Shown here: in pieces, positions 33,243 to 40,986 of the stretch
Numbering within the stretch: the first letter of the stretch is position 1
How the letters are laid out: each line of letters starts with the position of its first letter
From: Streptomyces sp. NBC_00433
GTDB taxonomy: Bacteria; Actinomycetota; Actinomycetes; Streptomycetales; Streptomycetaceae
Assembly: GCA_036015235.1 (NCBI GenBank)
Contig: CP107926.1
Coordinates: forward strand, 7,670,001 to 7,734,000
Reading direction: 5' to 3'
Length of the DNA: 64,000 nucleotides
Notes under the pieces: generated by a model
Told to the model about the DNA's origin: nothing
Seen by the model: the letters and a program-made list of their open reading frames with translations, nothing else
Database searches by the model: none
Translations under genes and position numbers: made by a program

Positions 33243-33652
33243 CGCGCAGTTCCCCGCGCCCCTGGGTGACTGCCCCTGCGGTGCTTTGCCTGCCTGCGGC
33301 TGCCGTTATGGCCGGCCGCGCAGTTCCCCGCGCCCCTGAGGTGGCAGCCTCGTCCTGCCGCGTTCACAGTCGCGGTCCACTCCGGCGGGGCGCGCAGTTC
33401 CCCGCGCCCCTGGGCGGGTGCCCTCCTGCGCAGAGCCCAGCCCCTGGCAGGCGCCAATGCCTGGGCGTAGGACGCAGGCCACAAGGGGCGCGGGGAACTG
33501 CGCGCCCCGCCGAAGAGGCGGGAAAGAAGGCAACGCCACAGCAAGTGGCACCCGCCCGGGGGCGCGGGGAACTGCGCGACGAGCCCCCACCGGGCCGCAG
33601 GTAAGCGACGCACCGCAAGTGGCACCCGCCCAGGGGTGCGGGGAACGGCGCG
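33243..33652. repeat. Interspersed palindromic repeat family, cluster 2 (six copies)
   Basis: The unit CGCGCAGTTCCCCGCGCCCC occurs three times forward (33243-33262, 33317-33336, 33391-33410). It then occurs three times as reverse complement (33485-33504, 33559-33578, and a variant at 33633-33652). The spacing between neighbours is 74 bases for most pairs. No gene is supported in 33186-33911. The mirror arrangement would allow large cruciform or RNA hairpins. Confidence 0.85.
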
Positions 33653-33911
33653 ACGAGCCCCCCCACCGGGCCGCAGCCGAGCAGCGCACCCCAGGGGGCA
33701 GCCCCCACCGGGGGAAAGGTGATCGCGGGGAACACCGCGACATGCCGTGACGGCGGGCGGCGGCAGCCGAGCCGCACCACCGCGGGGGGTGACCGTTAAC
33801 CCCCGGAGGGAATTCGCTCGATCGGGTGACCGGCCCGGACGCAACGGGCGCGGCGCCGAGCCAACCGCAAGAATCGGGGGAAGCGAAGAGCCGCAAGGGG
33901 GAGCCGGCCGC

Positions 33912-35123
33912 ATGAGCCTGATGCAAAGCATCCGCGGCGTGCGCCGCACACCCTGGGTGCCGTTGTCCGCGGTATGGGTCGCCGCGATGGGCGTCCTGGC
34001 ATGGCAGGTGCCGCAGGGCACCGACGTGCTGCCCGCGCTGGCGGTGACCCCGGCGCTGAGCGTGGCGTCCGGCGGCCACCGCCGCGCGGTCCTCCTCAGC
34101 GGCACCCTCGCGCTGGCAGCGCTCGGCACCGACCTGGCGGACGACTCGATGGCCGTGTCGGGCCCGGCGGCCGGAGCCGCCTGCACCGTGCTGGCGGTGG
34201 CGGCCGCGGGCATGTGGACGGCGGCCCGCCGCAGCCGTCTGAGTGCCGAGCTGACCAGGACCCGGGAGATCGCGGTGGCGGCCCAGCACGTGCTGCTGCG
34301 TCCGCTGCCGCACGAGGTCGGCGCCGTGGCGGTGAGCGGCGACTACCTGTCGGCCAGTCAGGGCGCCCGGGTCGGCGGCGACTTCTACGAGGTGCTGGCC
34401 ACCCCCTTCGGCGTGCGCGCGCTGATCGGGGACGCGCGGGGGCACGGCCTGCCCGCGATCGGCCTGGTGGCGGCGCTGCTGGGCAGTTTCCGGGAGGCCG
34501 CGCACCACGAGGCGGACCTGCCCGCCGTGGTGCACCGGCTCCACGCCGCGATGCACCGGCATCTGAGCGACCGCGACGCGGGCGAGGAGGTGACGGCGGA
34601 GGAGTTCGCGACCGTCCAGCTGGTGCAGCTCGCGGAGGACGGCGGGCTGCTCGCCGTCAACTGCGGCCACCCGCCGCCGTATGTGCTGGGGCCGCAGGTC
34701 GGCCCGCTGGCGCTGGGCGAGCCGCTGCCGCCGCTGGGCCTGTTCGACCCGCTCCGTACGGACGTCACCGTGTGCCGCGGCCGGCTGGACCCGGGGGAGG
34801 GGCTGCTGCTGTACACCGACGGCGTCCCCGACGCCCGCGACGGCACCGGCCGCTTCTTCCCGCTGCCCGAGACGCTGGCCGCGCTGGGGGCCACCCGTGT
34901 GCGGGACGCCGAGGTCGTCGCCAGGCTACGCGCGGAGATCCTCCGCCACACGGGCGGCCGCCGCGCCGACGACGTCGCCCTCCTCGTCCTGACTCCGACG
35001 CCCAAGCCCGTCGCCCCGCCGAAGCGGCAGCAGGCGCCGGCGCCTGTGGCGCGTGCTCAGCCCCCGGTGGCCAGCGCCGCCGACGTGGCCGCGGCCAGGG
35101 CGTCGAGTTCGGGCGGGGTGTAG
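33912..35123 (+). CDS. SpoIIE-type PP2C phosphatase, membrane-anchored
   Basis: This 403-residue protein has three or four N-terminal hydrophobic helices (about 15-105) followed by a SpoIIE-like Ser/Thr phosphatase domain (about 135-370). Metal-binding motifs GGDFYEVL and GDARGHG, then VNCGHPPPYVL and LLLYTDGVPDARD, are all present. Such phosphatases dephosphorylate anti-sigma antagonists in partner-switching circuits. No PAS or GAF sensor is present. The ATG follows AGGGGGAG; the upstream stretch is repeat DNA. The 3' end overlaps the opposite-strand TetR gene by 67 bases. Confidence 0.88.
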   Translation: MSLMQSIRGVRRTPWVPLSAVWVAAMGVLAWQVPQGTDVLPALAVTPALSVASGGHRRAVLLSGTLALAALGTDLADDSMAVSGPAAGAACTVLAVAAAGMWTAARRSRLSAELTRTREIAVAAQHVLLRPLPHEVGAVAVSGDYLSASQGARVGGDFYEVLATPFGVRALIGDARGHGLPAIGLVAALLGSFREAAHHEADLPAVVHRLHAAMHRHLSDRDAGEEVTAEEFATVQLVQLAEDGGLLAVNCGHPPPYVLGPQVGPLALGEPLPPLGLFDPLRTDVTVCRGRLDPGEGLLLYTDGVPDARDGTGRFFPLPETLAALGATRVRDAEVVARLRAEILRHTGGRRADDVALLVLTPTPKPVAPPKRQQAPAPVARAQPPVASAADVAAARASSSGGV

Positions 35124-35668
35124 GCGGTGCCGAGGACGGCCTGGCGCCAGTAGAGGGGGCCGGCCAGGAGGTCGACGGCGAGGGCCGGGTCGGTCGCGGC
35201 GGGGACTTCGCCGCGGGCGGCGGCCTGGGCGATGACGGCGGCGACGATGCCGCCGTGTGCGTCGCGGAGCGCGCCGTGGAGGGATTCCGCAAGCTCCGGG
35301 CTGCGGGCGGCCTCGGCCAGCAGGTCGGGGAGGATCTGCGCGACCACGGGGTGCCGCAGCGCCCGCGCGCTGACGTCGAGCAGGGCGCGTACGTCGCCGC
35401 GCAGCGACCCGGTGTCGGGCGCAGGGAGGCCCTGGGCGGCGACGGCGGGCACGACGTCGAGGACCAGCGGCAGTTTGGAGCGCCACCGTCGGTAGACCGC
35501 GGCCTTGCCGACGCCCGCCCGCCGGGCGATGCGTTCCATGGACATCCGCGCGTAGCCGGTCTCCGCCAGTTCCGCGAAGACCGCGGCCCTGATCGCCTCG
35601 GTGACGTCCGGCCGGAGTACGGCGGCGCCGGCGGGGGGTCTGCGGGACGGAGCGGGGTCTGCGGTCAT
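35057..35668 (-). CDS. TetR-family repressor
   Basis: This 203-residue regulator has the TetR helix-turn-helix (about 25-70: ELAETGYARMSMERIARRAG, VGKAAVYRRWRSK) and a C-terminal ligand/dimerisation domain of TetR_C_11 type (LLAEAARSPELAESLHGALR, PLYWRQAVLG). It is divergent from the ABC exporter genes across about 105 bases containing two palindromes, so those genes and its own are likely targets. The ATG at 35668 was chosen over an upstream extension that would cross the operators. Confidence 0.88.
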   Translation of the reverse strand: MTADPAPSRRPPAGAAVLRPDVTEAIRAAVFAELAETGYARMSMERIARRAGVGKAAVYRRWRSKLPLVLDVVPAVAAQGLPAPDTGSLRGDVRALLDVSARALRHPVVAQILPDLLAEAARSPELAESLHGALRDAHGGIVAAVIAQAAARGEVPAATDPALAVDLLAGPLYWRQAVLGTAYTPPELDALAAATSAALATGG

Positions 35669-35687
35669 ACGGACGAGCGTATCGCGA

Positions 35688-35747
35688 CGGAACGGTTGCG
35701 TTCCGACCGCAGGGAGCCGTACGGTCGTCACGACGATACGGTACCGT
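35688..35747. promoter_or_regulatory. Two palindromic operators between TetR and ABC exporter genes
   Basis: CGGAACG-GTTG-CGTTCCG (35688-35705) and ACGGTACCGT (35738-35747) are both perfect inverted repeats within the divergent promoter region. One may serve each direction. Confidence 0.6.
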
Positions 35748-35773
35748 TCCCTCGCTACGTCCAGAGGTCACCC

Positions 35774-36646
35774 ATGCCACCACCCACCCCGCTCGCCGCC
35801 CTGGCCGCCGCCCACGGGCTGACGGTCAGCGGCGCCCGGCCCTCGCTGGCCGGCTACACCCGGCAGCTGTGGGGCCGCCGGCACTTCATCAACGAATTCG
35901 CCAGGGCCCGCACCGCCGCCCCGTACACCCAGGCCAGGCTCGGCCAGCTGTGGCAGGTGGGGACGCCGCTGCTCAATGCGGGCGTCTACTTCCTGATCTT
36001 CGGCGCGCTGCTGGGCTCCGGGCGCGGCGTGCCGGACTACATCCCCTTCCTGTGCACCGGGATCTTCGTCTTCGCCTTCACCCAGTCGGCGGTGCTGGCC
36101 GGCGCCCGCTCGCTGACCGACAACATCGGCCTGGTCAGAGCCCTGCATTTCCCACGGGCCGGGCTGCCGCTGGCCGTCACCCTGGTGCAGCTGCGGCAGC
36201 TGCTGCTGTCCCTGGGGGTGCTCGCGGTGATCGTCGTGGCGAGCGGTGTACCCGTCACCGCCCGCTGGCTGCTCGCGGTGCCCGCTCTGGCGCTGCAGAC
36301 CGTCTTCACCGCCGGATGCGCGCTCGCCGTGGCCCGTGTCGGCGCCCGCACCACCGACTTCGCCCAGGTGCTGCCCTTCGCGGTCCGCAGCTGGATGTAC
36401 GCGTCCGGGATCTTCTACGACCTCTCCCGGATCACCGCGCACGCCCCGCACGCCGTGACCCTGCTGCTGGAGGCCAACCCGGCGCAGGTCTACGTCGCGC
36501 TGATGCGCTACGCCCTGATCGACAGCGTCACCAGCGGCCGGCTGCCGCCGCACGTGTGGCCGCTCGCGCTGATCTGGGCGACTGTGGCGGGGTGCGCGGG
36601 ATATGCGTTCTTCTGGTCGTCCGAGGAGGAGTACGGACGTGGCTGA
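35774..36646 (+). CDS. ABC-2 type polysaccharide/teichoic acid exporter permease
   Basis: This 290-residue membrane protein has six helices and the ABC2 (Wzm/TagG) pattern: RRHFINEFARARTAAPYTQARLG at the start, then LGQLWQVGTPLLNAGVYFLIFG and the conserved FFxxPFV-like segment. It forms a transporter with the adjoining ATPase for cell-wall polymer export. The ATG is preceded by AGAGG. Its stop overlaps the start of the ATPase gene by 8 bases. Confidence 0.88.
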   Translation: MPPPTPLAALAAAHGLTVSGARPSLAGYTRQLWGRRHFINEFARARTAAPYTQARLGQLWQVGTPLLNAGVYFLIFGALLGSGRGVPDYIPFLCTGIFVFAFTQSAVLAGARSLTDNIGLVRALHFPRAGLPLAVTLVQLRQLLLSLGVLAVIVVASGVPVTARWLLAVPALALQTVFTAGCALAVARVGARTTDFAQVLPFAVRSWMYASGIFYDLSRITAHAPHAVTLLLEANPAQVYVALMRYALIDSVTSGRLPPHVWPLALIWATVAGCAGYAFFWSSEEEYGRG

Positions 36647-37535
36647 ACAGTCCGCAGGCGAGTCCGCAGCCGCAGCCCAGCCGCAGGCCGCACCGAAGGT
36701 CCTCCGGGGAGCCGGGCGCGAGGCGGAACCGGCGGCCGGGCCACCGCCCGTCCTACCGCCGTCCGCGCTGTCACCGGGAGTGCCGACCGTCGTGGTCGAC
36801 GGCCTGCATGTCGTCTACCGGGTATACGGCGCCGGCACCGGCCACGGCAATGCCGCCGCCGCGCTGCGCCGCATCCTGCTCCGGCAGGGCGCGCCCAGCG
36901 TGCACCTCGTGCACGCCGTCAAAGGGGTGAGCTTCACCGCCTACCGCGGCGAGGCCATCGGCATCATCGGCTCCAACGGCTCGGGCAAGTCCACCCTGCT
37001 CAAGGCCATCGCGGGCCTGCTCCCACCGGACCGGGGCCGCGTCTACACCGACGGCCAGCCGTCGCTGCTCGGCGTGAACGCGGCGCTGATGAACGACCTG
37101 ACCGGCGCCACCAACGTGATCCTCGGCGGCCTGGCCATGGGCATGTCCCAGGAGGAGATGCGCGAGCGCTACCAGGGGATCGTCGACTTCTCCGGGATCA
37201 ACGAGAAGGACGACTTCATCTCCCTGCCGATGCGCACGTACTCCTCCGGCATGGCCGCCCGGCTGCGGTTCTCGATCGCGGCGGCCAAGAACCACGACGT
37301 GCTGATGATCGACGAGGCGCTCGCCACCGGCGACCGGGCCTTCCAGCGCCGCTCCGAGGAACGCATCCGCGAGCTGCGCAAGGAGGCCGGCACGGTCTTC
37401 CTGGTCAGCCACAACAACAACTCCATCCGCGACACCTGCGACCGAGTGCTGTGGCTGGAGAAGGGCGAACTGCTGAGAGACGGCCCCACCGACGAGGTCA
37501 TCAAGGCCTACGAGGCCCACTCCGGCGGCAGCTGA
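36639..37535 (+). CDS. ABC transporter ATPase, Wzt/TagH type
   Basis: This 298-residue ATPase has a Pro/Ala-rich N-terminal extension of about 45 residues. The nucleotide-binding domain has Walker A GIIGSNGSGKST, signature YSSGMAARL, Walker B VLMIDEALA and switch VSHNNNSI. The sequence matches ATPases of polysaccharide and teichoic acid exporters (LLGVNAALMNDLTGATNVILGG, written in pieces). It lacks the C-terminal carbohydrate-binding domain of some Wzt proteins. The GTG start follows GAGGAGGAG and overlaps the permease gene. Confidence 0.9.
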   Translation: MAEQSAGESAAAAQPQAAPKVLRGAGREAEPAAGPPPVLPPSALSPGVPTVVVDGLHVVYRVYGAGTGHGNAAAALRRILLRQGAPSVHLVHAVKGVSFTAYRGEAIGIIGSNGSGKSTLLKAIAGLLPPDRGRVYTDGQPSLLGVNAALMNDLTGATNVILGGLAMGMSQEEMRERYQGIVDFSGINEKDDFISLPMRTYSSGMAARLRFSIAAAKNHDVLMIDEALATGDRAFQRRSEERIRELRKEAGTVFLVSHNNNSIRDTCDRVLWLEKGELLRDGPTDEVIKAYEAHSGGS

Positions 37536-37578
37536 GCGAGCGCGAAGGGGGAGGCCGGCCGTCAGGAGGGGTAGACCG

Positions 37579-37695
37579 TCAGTAGGAGTAGAAGCCCGCG
37601 CCTGACTTACGGCCGAGCCGCCCGGCGTCGACCATCCGCTGGAGGATCGGCGGGGCCGCGTACAACGGCTCCTTGTACTCCGCGTACATGGTGGC
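37579..37695 (-). pseudogene. 3' remnant of a 3-hydroxyacyl-CoA dehydrogenase gene, cut by the mobile element
   Basis: Read on the minus strand, the last 37 codons encode MYAEYKEPLYAAPP, ILQRMVDAGRLG and RKSGAGFYSY followed by TGA. This is the characteristic C-terminus of 3-hydroxybutyryl-CoA (3-hydroxyacyl-CoA) dehydrogenases. Homology stops at about 37,690-37,695, beyond which the sequence is unrelated. The other approximately 250 codons should lie at the far side of the inserted element, beyond 64,000. The fragment marks the host side of an attachment site. Confidence 0.8.
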
Positions 37696-37760
37696 TGGTT
37701 GGGCTTGCCTGCGAGGGTTGGGGGCTCCGTCTCACTTACCTGCGCAAACGTCGTTTCGCA
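37690..37760. other. Left attachment-site region of the integrated element
   Basis: The change from host gene to unrelated DNA occurs at about 37,690-37,700. Fifty bases further, TGCGCAAACG-T-CGTTTCGCA (37741-37760) is a near-perfect inverted repeat (one extra base in the left arm), suitable as a recombinase or excision-factor binding site. The exact core cannot be fixed without the right junction. Confidence 0.6.
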
Positions 37761-37855
37761 GCATTCCCAGACGTTCCGTGTGATGTCTCTACAGAGATCC
37801 CTGACGGGTCCCTGGGGCCGCCTGGCCTCCCTCAGAAATCCCTGGAAATAGACCG

Positions 37856-37888
37856 CCGCCCCGGTCCCTGAAGAGGGACGCGGGGCGG
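37856..37888. terminator. Strong hairpin near the element's left end
   Basis: CCGCCCCG plus GTCCCT pair with AGGGAC plus CGGGGCGG around a GAAG loop, with a single bulged G. It may insulate element genes from host transcription. The rest of 37761-38105 holds no gene I can support. Confidence 0.65.
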
Positions 37889-38105
37889 AGCCTGCCCTGC
37901 CGGCGGCGTGCCGCCCGGCTTCCGACCGACAGGGCCGTTCTGGGGGAGTGGTGCGATCCGGTCTGTACGACACTCGGGTCACCCGAAAAGATGCGTGCTC
38001 GATGCAGTAGAAAGTCGAACAGATGTTTGGTATGCAGGCGGTAGGTTCGTTTTGTCGGGTCCGCCGACCTCGGGATCTCCTTGATCGGAAACTGAGTAGT
38101 TAACT

Positions 38106-38384
38106 ATGCAGACAGACGATCATGATGGCTACAGCGTTGATCACGTGCCGTCCGCAACCCCGATCCCCGACGAGATCCTGCGTCGCCGGCTCGCGCTCGG
38201 GGTTCGCATCCGGATCGCCCGGGAGGCCGCGGACCTGTCACAGGACCGCCTCGCCGAACTGGCCGGCCTGACCCGGGCGTCGATTTCCCACATCGAGACC
38301 GGAGTCCATTCCCCCACCGTGGACCGGCTGATGCTGATCGCCGACGCAGTCCGGGTACCCCTAAGCGTCCTAGTGCGGGACTGA
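38106..38384 (+). CDS. XRE-family helix-turn-helix regulator
   Basis: This 92-residue protein consists of an N-terminal tail and a single XRE domain (about 30-90: RIRIAREAADLSQDRLAELA, GLTRASISHIETGVHSPTVD). Small regulators of this kind act as immunity repressors or control maintenance genes in integrative elements. It is the first gene inside the left end. The start lacks a convincing ribosome-binding site. Confidence 0.85.
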   Translation: MQTDDHDGYSVDHVPSATPIPDEILRRRLALGVRIRIAREAADLSQDRLAELAGLTRASISHIETGVHSPTVDRLMLIADAVRVPLSVLVRD

Positions 38385-38504
38385 CTTCGGACTAGGTGCA
38401 TGCCTCACGGTCCCGCACTCCGATGCCCGGGGCAACCATGTTGAGGTCACCCGATCGGGTGAATCTATGCGCGTCCTGCTGACGTTCCTGCGCACAACCC
38501 TGCC

Positions 38505-38539
38505 GCCCCGACCGCGTTGCGACCACCCGCGGTCGGGGC
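38505..38539. terminator. Bidirectional terminator
   Basis: A perfect 12-bp stem (GCCCCGACCGCG with its complement) encloses an 11-base loop, between the end of the minus-strand small-gene operon and the XRE gene. I see no credible gene in 38385-38647. Confidence 0.7.
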
Positions 38540-38647
38540 GTCCCCGCCGGCGCCATGGCGGGGTTGCCTGCGCGGCGCCTCGACGGGGGGCGTGGGCACC
38601 GCGCAGGCGGTGGGCTACCGGTGGCACCGTCCACCGGTGACCCGGTC

Positions 38648-38899
38648 TCAGGGGGCGTGCATTCGGGCGGCGGTGAGCCAGACCGGGGCGTGCCGGTCGG
38701 CAGTGCGCTTGGCGTCGTCGCAGGCCCGGGAGTCCCGGCACCACACCAGTTGAAGAGGTCCGCGGTCGTCGGTCCGCTGTCGGACCTCCCAGTCGGTGAC
38801 TGTCCGCCCGCAGTGGTCGCAACGGCGGGGGGCGCCCTGCGGGATCCCCGCGTGGGCGGGTGGCCCGTCAGGGCACCCTATGAAGCTGGGCTCGGTCAC
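38648..38899 (-). CDS. Small protein with zinc-ribbon-like cysteines
   Basis: This 83-residue protein has CDHCGRTVTDWEVRQR followed by VWCRDSRACDD, four cysteines arranged like a small zinc ribbon. The GTG start overlaps the TGA of the 27-residue gene upstream (GTGA). It is the last gene of a four-gene minus-strand operon. The function is unknown. Confidence 0.6.
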   Translation of the reverse strand: MTEPSFIGCPDGPPAHAGIPQGAPRRCDHCGRTVTDWEVRQRTDDRGPLQLVWCRDSRACDDAKRTADRHAPVWLTAARMHAP

Positions 38900-38979
38900 C
38901 GCTTCGGCCGGCCGGTCACGGTCGACGTCGACTCGGTGGTGCAGCCGCCTTTGCGGCAGCCTTCAATCGGACAGGACAT
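38896..38979 (-). CDS. 27-residue Cys-rich peptide gene
   Basis: The ORF encodes MSCPIEGCRKGGC plus a short polar tail. It is preceded by an excellent GAGGAGG-type site (AGGAGGAACCC before the ATG), overlaps the end of the upstream gene, and couples through GTGA to the next. The three cysteines suggest metal binding. Translation is likely given the signals, but the function is unknown. Confidence 0.5.
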   Translation of the reverse strand: MSCPIEGCRKGGCTTESTSTVTGRPKR

Positions 38980-39274
38980 GGGTTCCTCCTCTCTCGGGTG
39001 TGATGGTGGTGCGTGCGAGCGCCTGGCCTACCTCGGCGAACAGGTCGGCGGTCAGTTGGAAGCCGGCGCCGCAGTGGTGGTAGAGGTGGCTGATCAGGAT
39101 GTGCAGCCTGCGGAAGTCCTCCATGCCGATGCCGTCGACGAGGGCGGCGCGCAGGTTGGCGACGGTCTCGGGTAGCGGCTGCCCGGTGAATCGCGCTGTG
39201 AGGGCTTCCAGGTTCGAGGCGCGGCGTAGCCGGTCGAGGTCGGCGTCGAGGAACTCGCGGACGGTGTACGTCAT
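38963..39274 (-). CDS. Hypothetical helical protein
   Basis: This 103-residue, mainly helical protein (YTVREFLDADLDRLRRASN ... FRRLHILISHLYHHCGAGFQ) has no known domain. The ATG overlaps the stop of the preceding gene (ATGA). It belongs to the same operon as the two small Cys-containing genes. Confidence 0.6.
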   Translation of the reverse strand: MTYTVREFLDADLDRLRRASNLEALTARFTGQPLPETVANLRAALVDGIGMEDFRRLHILISHLYHHCGAGFQLTADLFAEVGQALARTTITPERGGTHVLSD

Positions 39275-39480
39275 GGCCGTCGTCCGCAGTCTGGCCCGCA
39301 GTGGTGGGGGACCGTCGCCGGGGGCGTGACACCCGGCAGGTGGACGATCGTGACCGGCCCGATGCTGGTCTGCCCCTCCCGGACGGTGACCAGGGTGGCG
39401 TCCGTGGACTCCATCACGCGGGGCCATTCGACCGGTTCGGGGGTCACCCGGACGGCGGCGTCCTCGGTATCCTGTTCCAT
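39271..39480 (-). CDS. Hypothetical 69-residue protein, first in its operon
   Basis: This small acidic protein has a C-terminal HHCGPDCG motif that could bind a metal. It overlaps the next gene by ATGA. GGTATACCGTAATGG (minus strand, near 39553-39567) supplies a -10-like TACCGT upstream. No homologue is recognised. Confidence 0.55.
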   Translation of the reverse strand: MEQDTEDAAVRVTPEPVEWPRVMESTDATLVTVREGQTSIGPVTIVHLPGVTPPATVPHHCGPDCGRRP

Positions 39481-39575
39481 GCCGACCTCGTACTCACTGG
39501 GGGTTGGCCACTCCCCGGACCGGTGGCACGGTCGCGGGGATTCTTCGTCCCATTACGGTATACCCCGATGTAGAC

Positions 39576-39587
39576 CTCTGTAGAGGA
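39576..39587. promoter_or_regulatory. Short palindrome in a divergent promoter region
   Basis: CCTCT-GT-AGAGG, flanked by repeated GTAG, lies between the minus-strand operon (start 39480) and the plus-strand GntR gene (39641), where that regulator could bind. Confidence 0.4.
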
Positions 39588-39640
39588 GTACGGAGGGATC
39601 TGCACATGTGCGCAGGTCAGCGCATGTCTACGTTGATCGT

Positions 39641-39910
39641 GTGAGTGACACCGATCCGCAGGACCTCATTGACCACGAGTCCGGCCGGCCCATTTACATG
39701 CAGCTCGCCGACATCGTCGCGGGCATGATCTCCGCCGGGGCGCTGGTTGTGGACCGGCCGATCCCTGCCGAGTCCAGGCTGGCCGAGGAGTACGGGGTGG
39801 CCCGGTTGACGGCGCGTCGTGCTGTGCGGGAACTGCGCGAGCGGGGGCTGGTGTACACGGTGCAGGGCAAAGGCACGTTCGTTGCCGCACAGGAGCCGAC
39901 CGCCGACTGA
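39641..39910 (+). CDS. Minimal GntR-family regulator (wHTH only)
   Basis: This 89-residue protein is essentially one GntR winged helix (RPIYMQLADIVAGMISAGAL, PAESRLAEEYGVARLTARRA, GLVYTVQGKGTFVAA) with no effector domain. Such short forms are frequent on Streptomyces plasmids and integrative elements. The GTG at 39641 gives the family start; a GTG at 39608 would add 11 residues. It is divergent from a small-gene operon it may control. Confidence 0.8.
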   Translation: MSDTDPQDLIDHESGRPIYMQLADIVAGMISAGALVVDRPIPAESRLAEEYGVARLTARRAVRELRERGLVYTVQGKGTFVAAQEPTAD

Positions 39911-39961
39911 CGGCATATGCCGTCCTGCCTGCGTGGATACCGCCCTGTCACAGGCGGGCCG

Positions 39962-39967
39962 TAGGGT
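39962..39967 (+). promoter_or_regulatory. -10 element for a probably leaderless mRNA
   Basis: TAGGGT ends 6 bases before the ATG at 39974 with no ribosome-binding site between. Confidence 0.5.
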
Positions 39968-39973
39968 TGTGCC

Positions 39974-40147
39974 ATGCCCCGTACCACCACTCCCCCGGAT
40001 ACCGCGCGCCCTGATGCCGCGGCGCTGAACGAGCGGATACGGGCGTTCACGGCGGGCCGGTCGTACTGGTCGCCCGAGGCTTTGGCGGAGTTGGCGCGGA
40101 TGCGCGCGGAATGGCAGGCGGCGGTCCAGGTGGAGGAAGCGGCGTGA
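39974..40147 (+). CDS. Hypothetical 57-residue protein
   Basis: The protein has a helical C-terminal part (LNERIRAFTAGRSYWSPEAL, AELARMRAEWQAAVQVEEAA). It is translated from a leaderless transcript and coupled to the next gene by a GTGA overlap. No family is recognised. Confidence 0.55.
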   Translation: MPRTTTPPDTARPDAAALNERIRAFTAGRSYWSPEALAELARMRAEWQAAVQVEEAA

Positions 40148-40335
40148 CGCGGGTGGTGCGGTACGTCGGCGGCCCACTGGACGGCCTCGAAGTAGACGTC
40201 ACCGCGATGCCGGACTTCGATCCCAGCGGTGGCGCCTACCAGATCGTGGACGGCTGGGAGGACCGGGCGGACTACGAGCCGGAGCCCGGCGGGGACCCGC
40301 TGGTGTGGGTGTACCGGGGGCCCGTGTCGGGCTGA
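40144..40335 (+). CDS. Hypothetical 63-residue protein
   Basis: A GTG start overlaps the preceding stop. The pattern RYVGGPLDGLEVDV...YQIVDGWEDRADYEPEP...WVYRG resembles small phage- and plasmid-borne proteins of Streptomyces with a beta-rich fold. The role is unknown. Confidence 0.6.
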   Translation: MTRVVRYVGGPLDGLEVDVTAMPDFDPSGGAYQIVDGWEDRADYEPEPGGDPLVWVYRGPVSG

Positions 40336-40414
40336 GCAGCGAGTTGTCTCCCCCAGTGGCAGCCCAGCGCGCGCCCGGTGATGGTGGAAAGACCCCAAGA
40401 GTCTGGAGATCACC

Positions 40415-40675
40415 GTGATCGTGAAACTGCTGCACGACAAGGGCCTGCGCGCCGAGCACTGCTACGCCGCCGGGTTTGTGTCCATTGGGCTGGCCATCGT
40501 GTCGTGGACGGCATCGATGCAGGCTGAGGCGGCTGGGGTGTCCCGTGCGGATCGGTGGGGCATTTTCATCGGCGAATGGGCGCCGACGTTCTTCGCGCTG
40601 GGGCTGGCTGTGGGGACCTATGAGACGCCTGAGGCGGCCGACCCGGGTGTCGACCGCCGGGACGCTTTCGCGTAG
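40415..40675 (+). CDS. Small membrane protein
   Basis: The 86 residues carry two hydrophobic segments (CYAAGFVSIGLAIVSWTASM and WAPTFFALGLAVGTY) and a short acidic tail. It is probably an inner-membrane protein of the element. A hairpin terminator follows directly. Confidence 0.65.
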   Translation: MIVKLLHDKGLRAEHCYAAGFVSIGLAIVSWTASMQAEAAGVSRADRWGIFIGEWAPTFFALGLAVGTYETPEAADPGVDRRDAFA

Positions 40676-40684
40676 GTGCAGCAC

Positions 40685-40714
40685 AACGCCCCCGCCGCGA
40701 ACGACGGGGGCGTT
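40685..40714. terminator. Terminator after the small membrane protein gene
   Basis: A 10-bp perfect stem (AACGCCCCCG with its complement) is followed by a T-containing tail. The interval 40715-40974 appears empty. Confidence 0.75.
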
Positions 40715-40974
40715 CGTGTCTCCGGGGGCCTCTGCCCCGCGCCGTGTGGTCCCGCTGATTCGGGTACGGCTTGCGGGAGGGACTGGGGTTACCCCCCCCC
40801 GGCTGAACCCGGCAGACGAGGCCCGTCCCGCATCCGTGGGGATGCCGTTGCCGACCGTGGGGCCGAGGGGGCGGGCGGAAGGCGCCTACACCGGCCAGCG
40901 GGCCGGTTCAGCTCCTACGGGCCAGTGTGGCACGCCCCTCCGACACCGGACGCTGGATTGTCCGACCTCCGCCG

Positions 40975-40980
40975 TAGGGT
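40975..40980 (+). promoter_or_regulatory. -10 element for a probably leaderless mRNA
   Basis: TAGGGT ends 6 bases before the ATG at 40987, the same geometry as at 39962-39974. Confidence 0.5.
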
Positions 40981-40986
40981 GCGGGC

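Noticed and set aside
38392..38822. Minus-strand frames between the XRE gene and the small-gene operon
   Set aside because: Arg/Pro-rich shadow-like composition, cross a strong terminator hairpin, and lack start signals.
40715..40974. Possible gene in the gap before 40987
   Set aside because: Frames here have no ribosome-binding site or domain and span a C-run; treated as non-coding.
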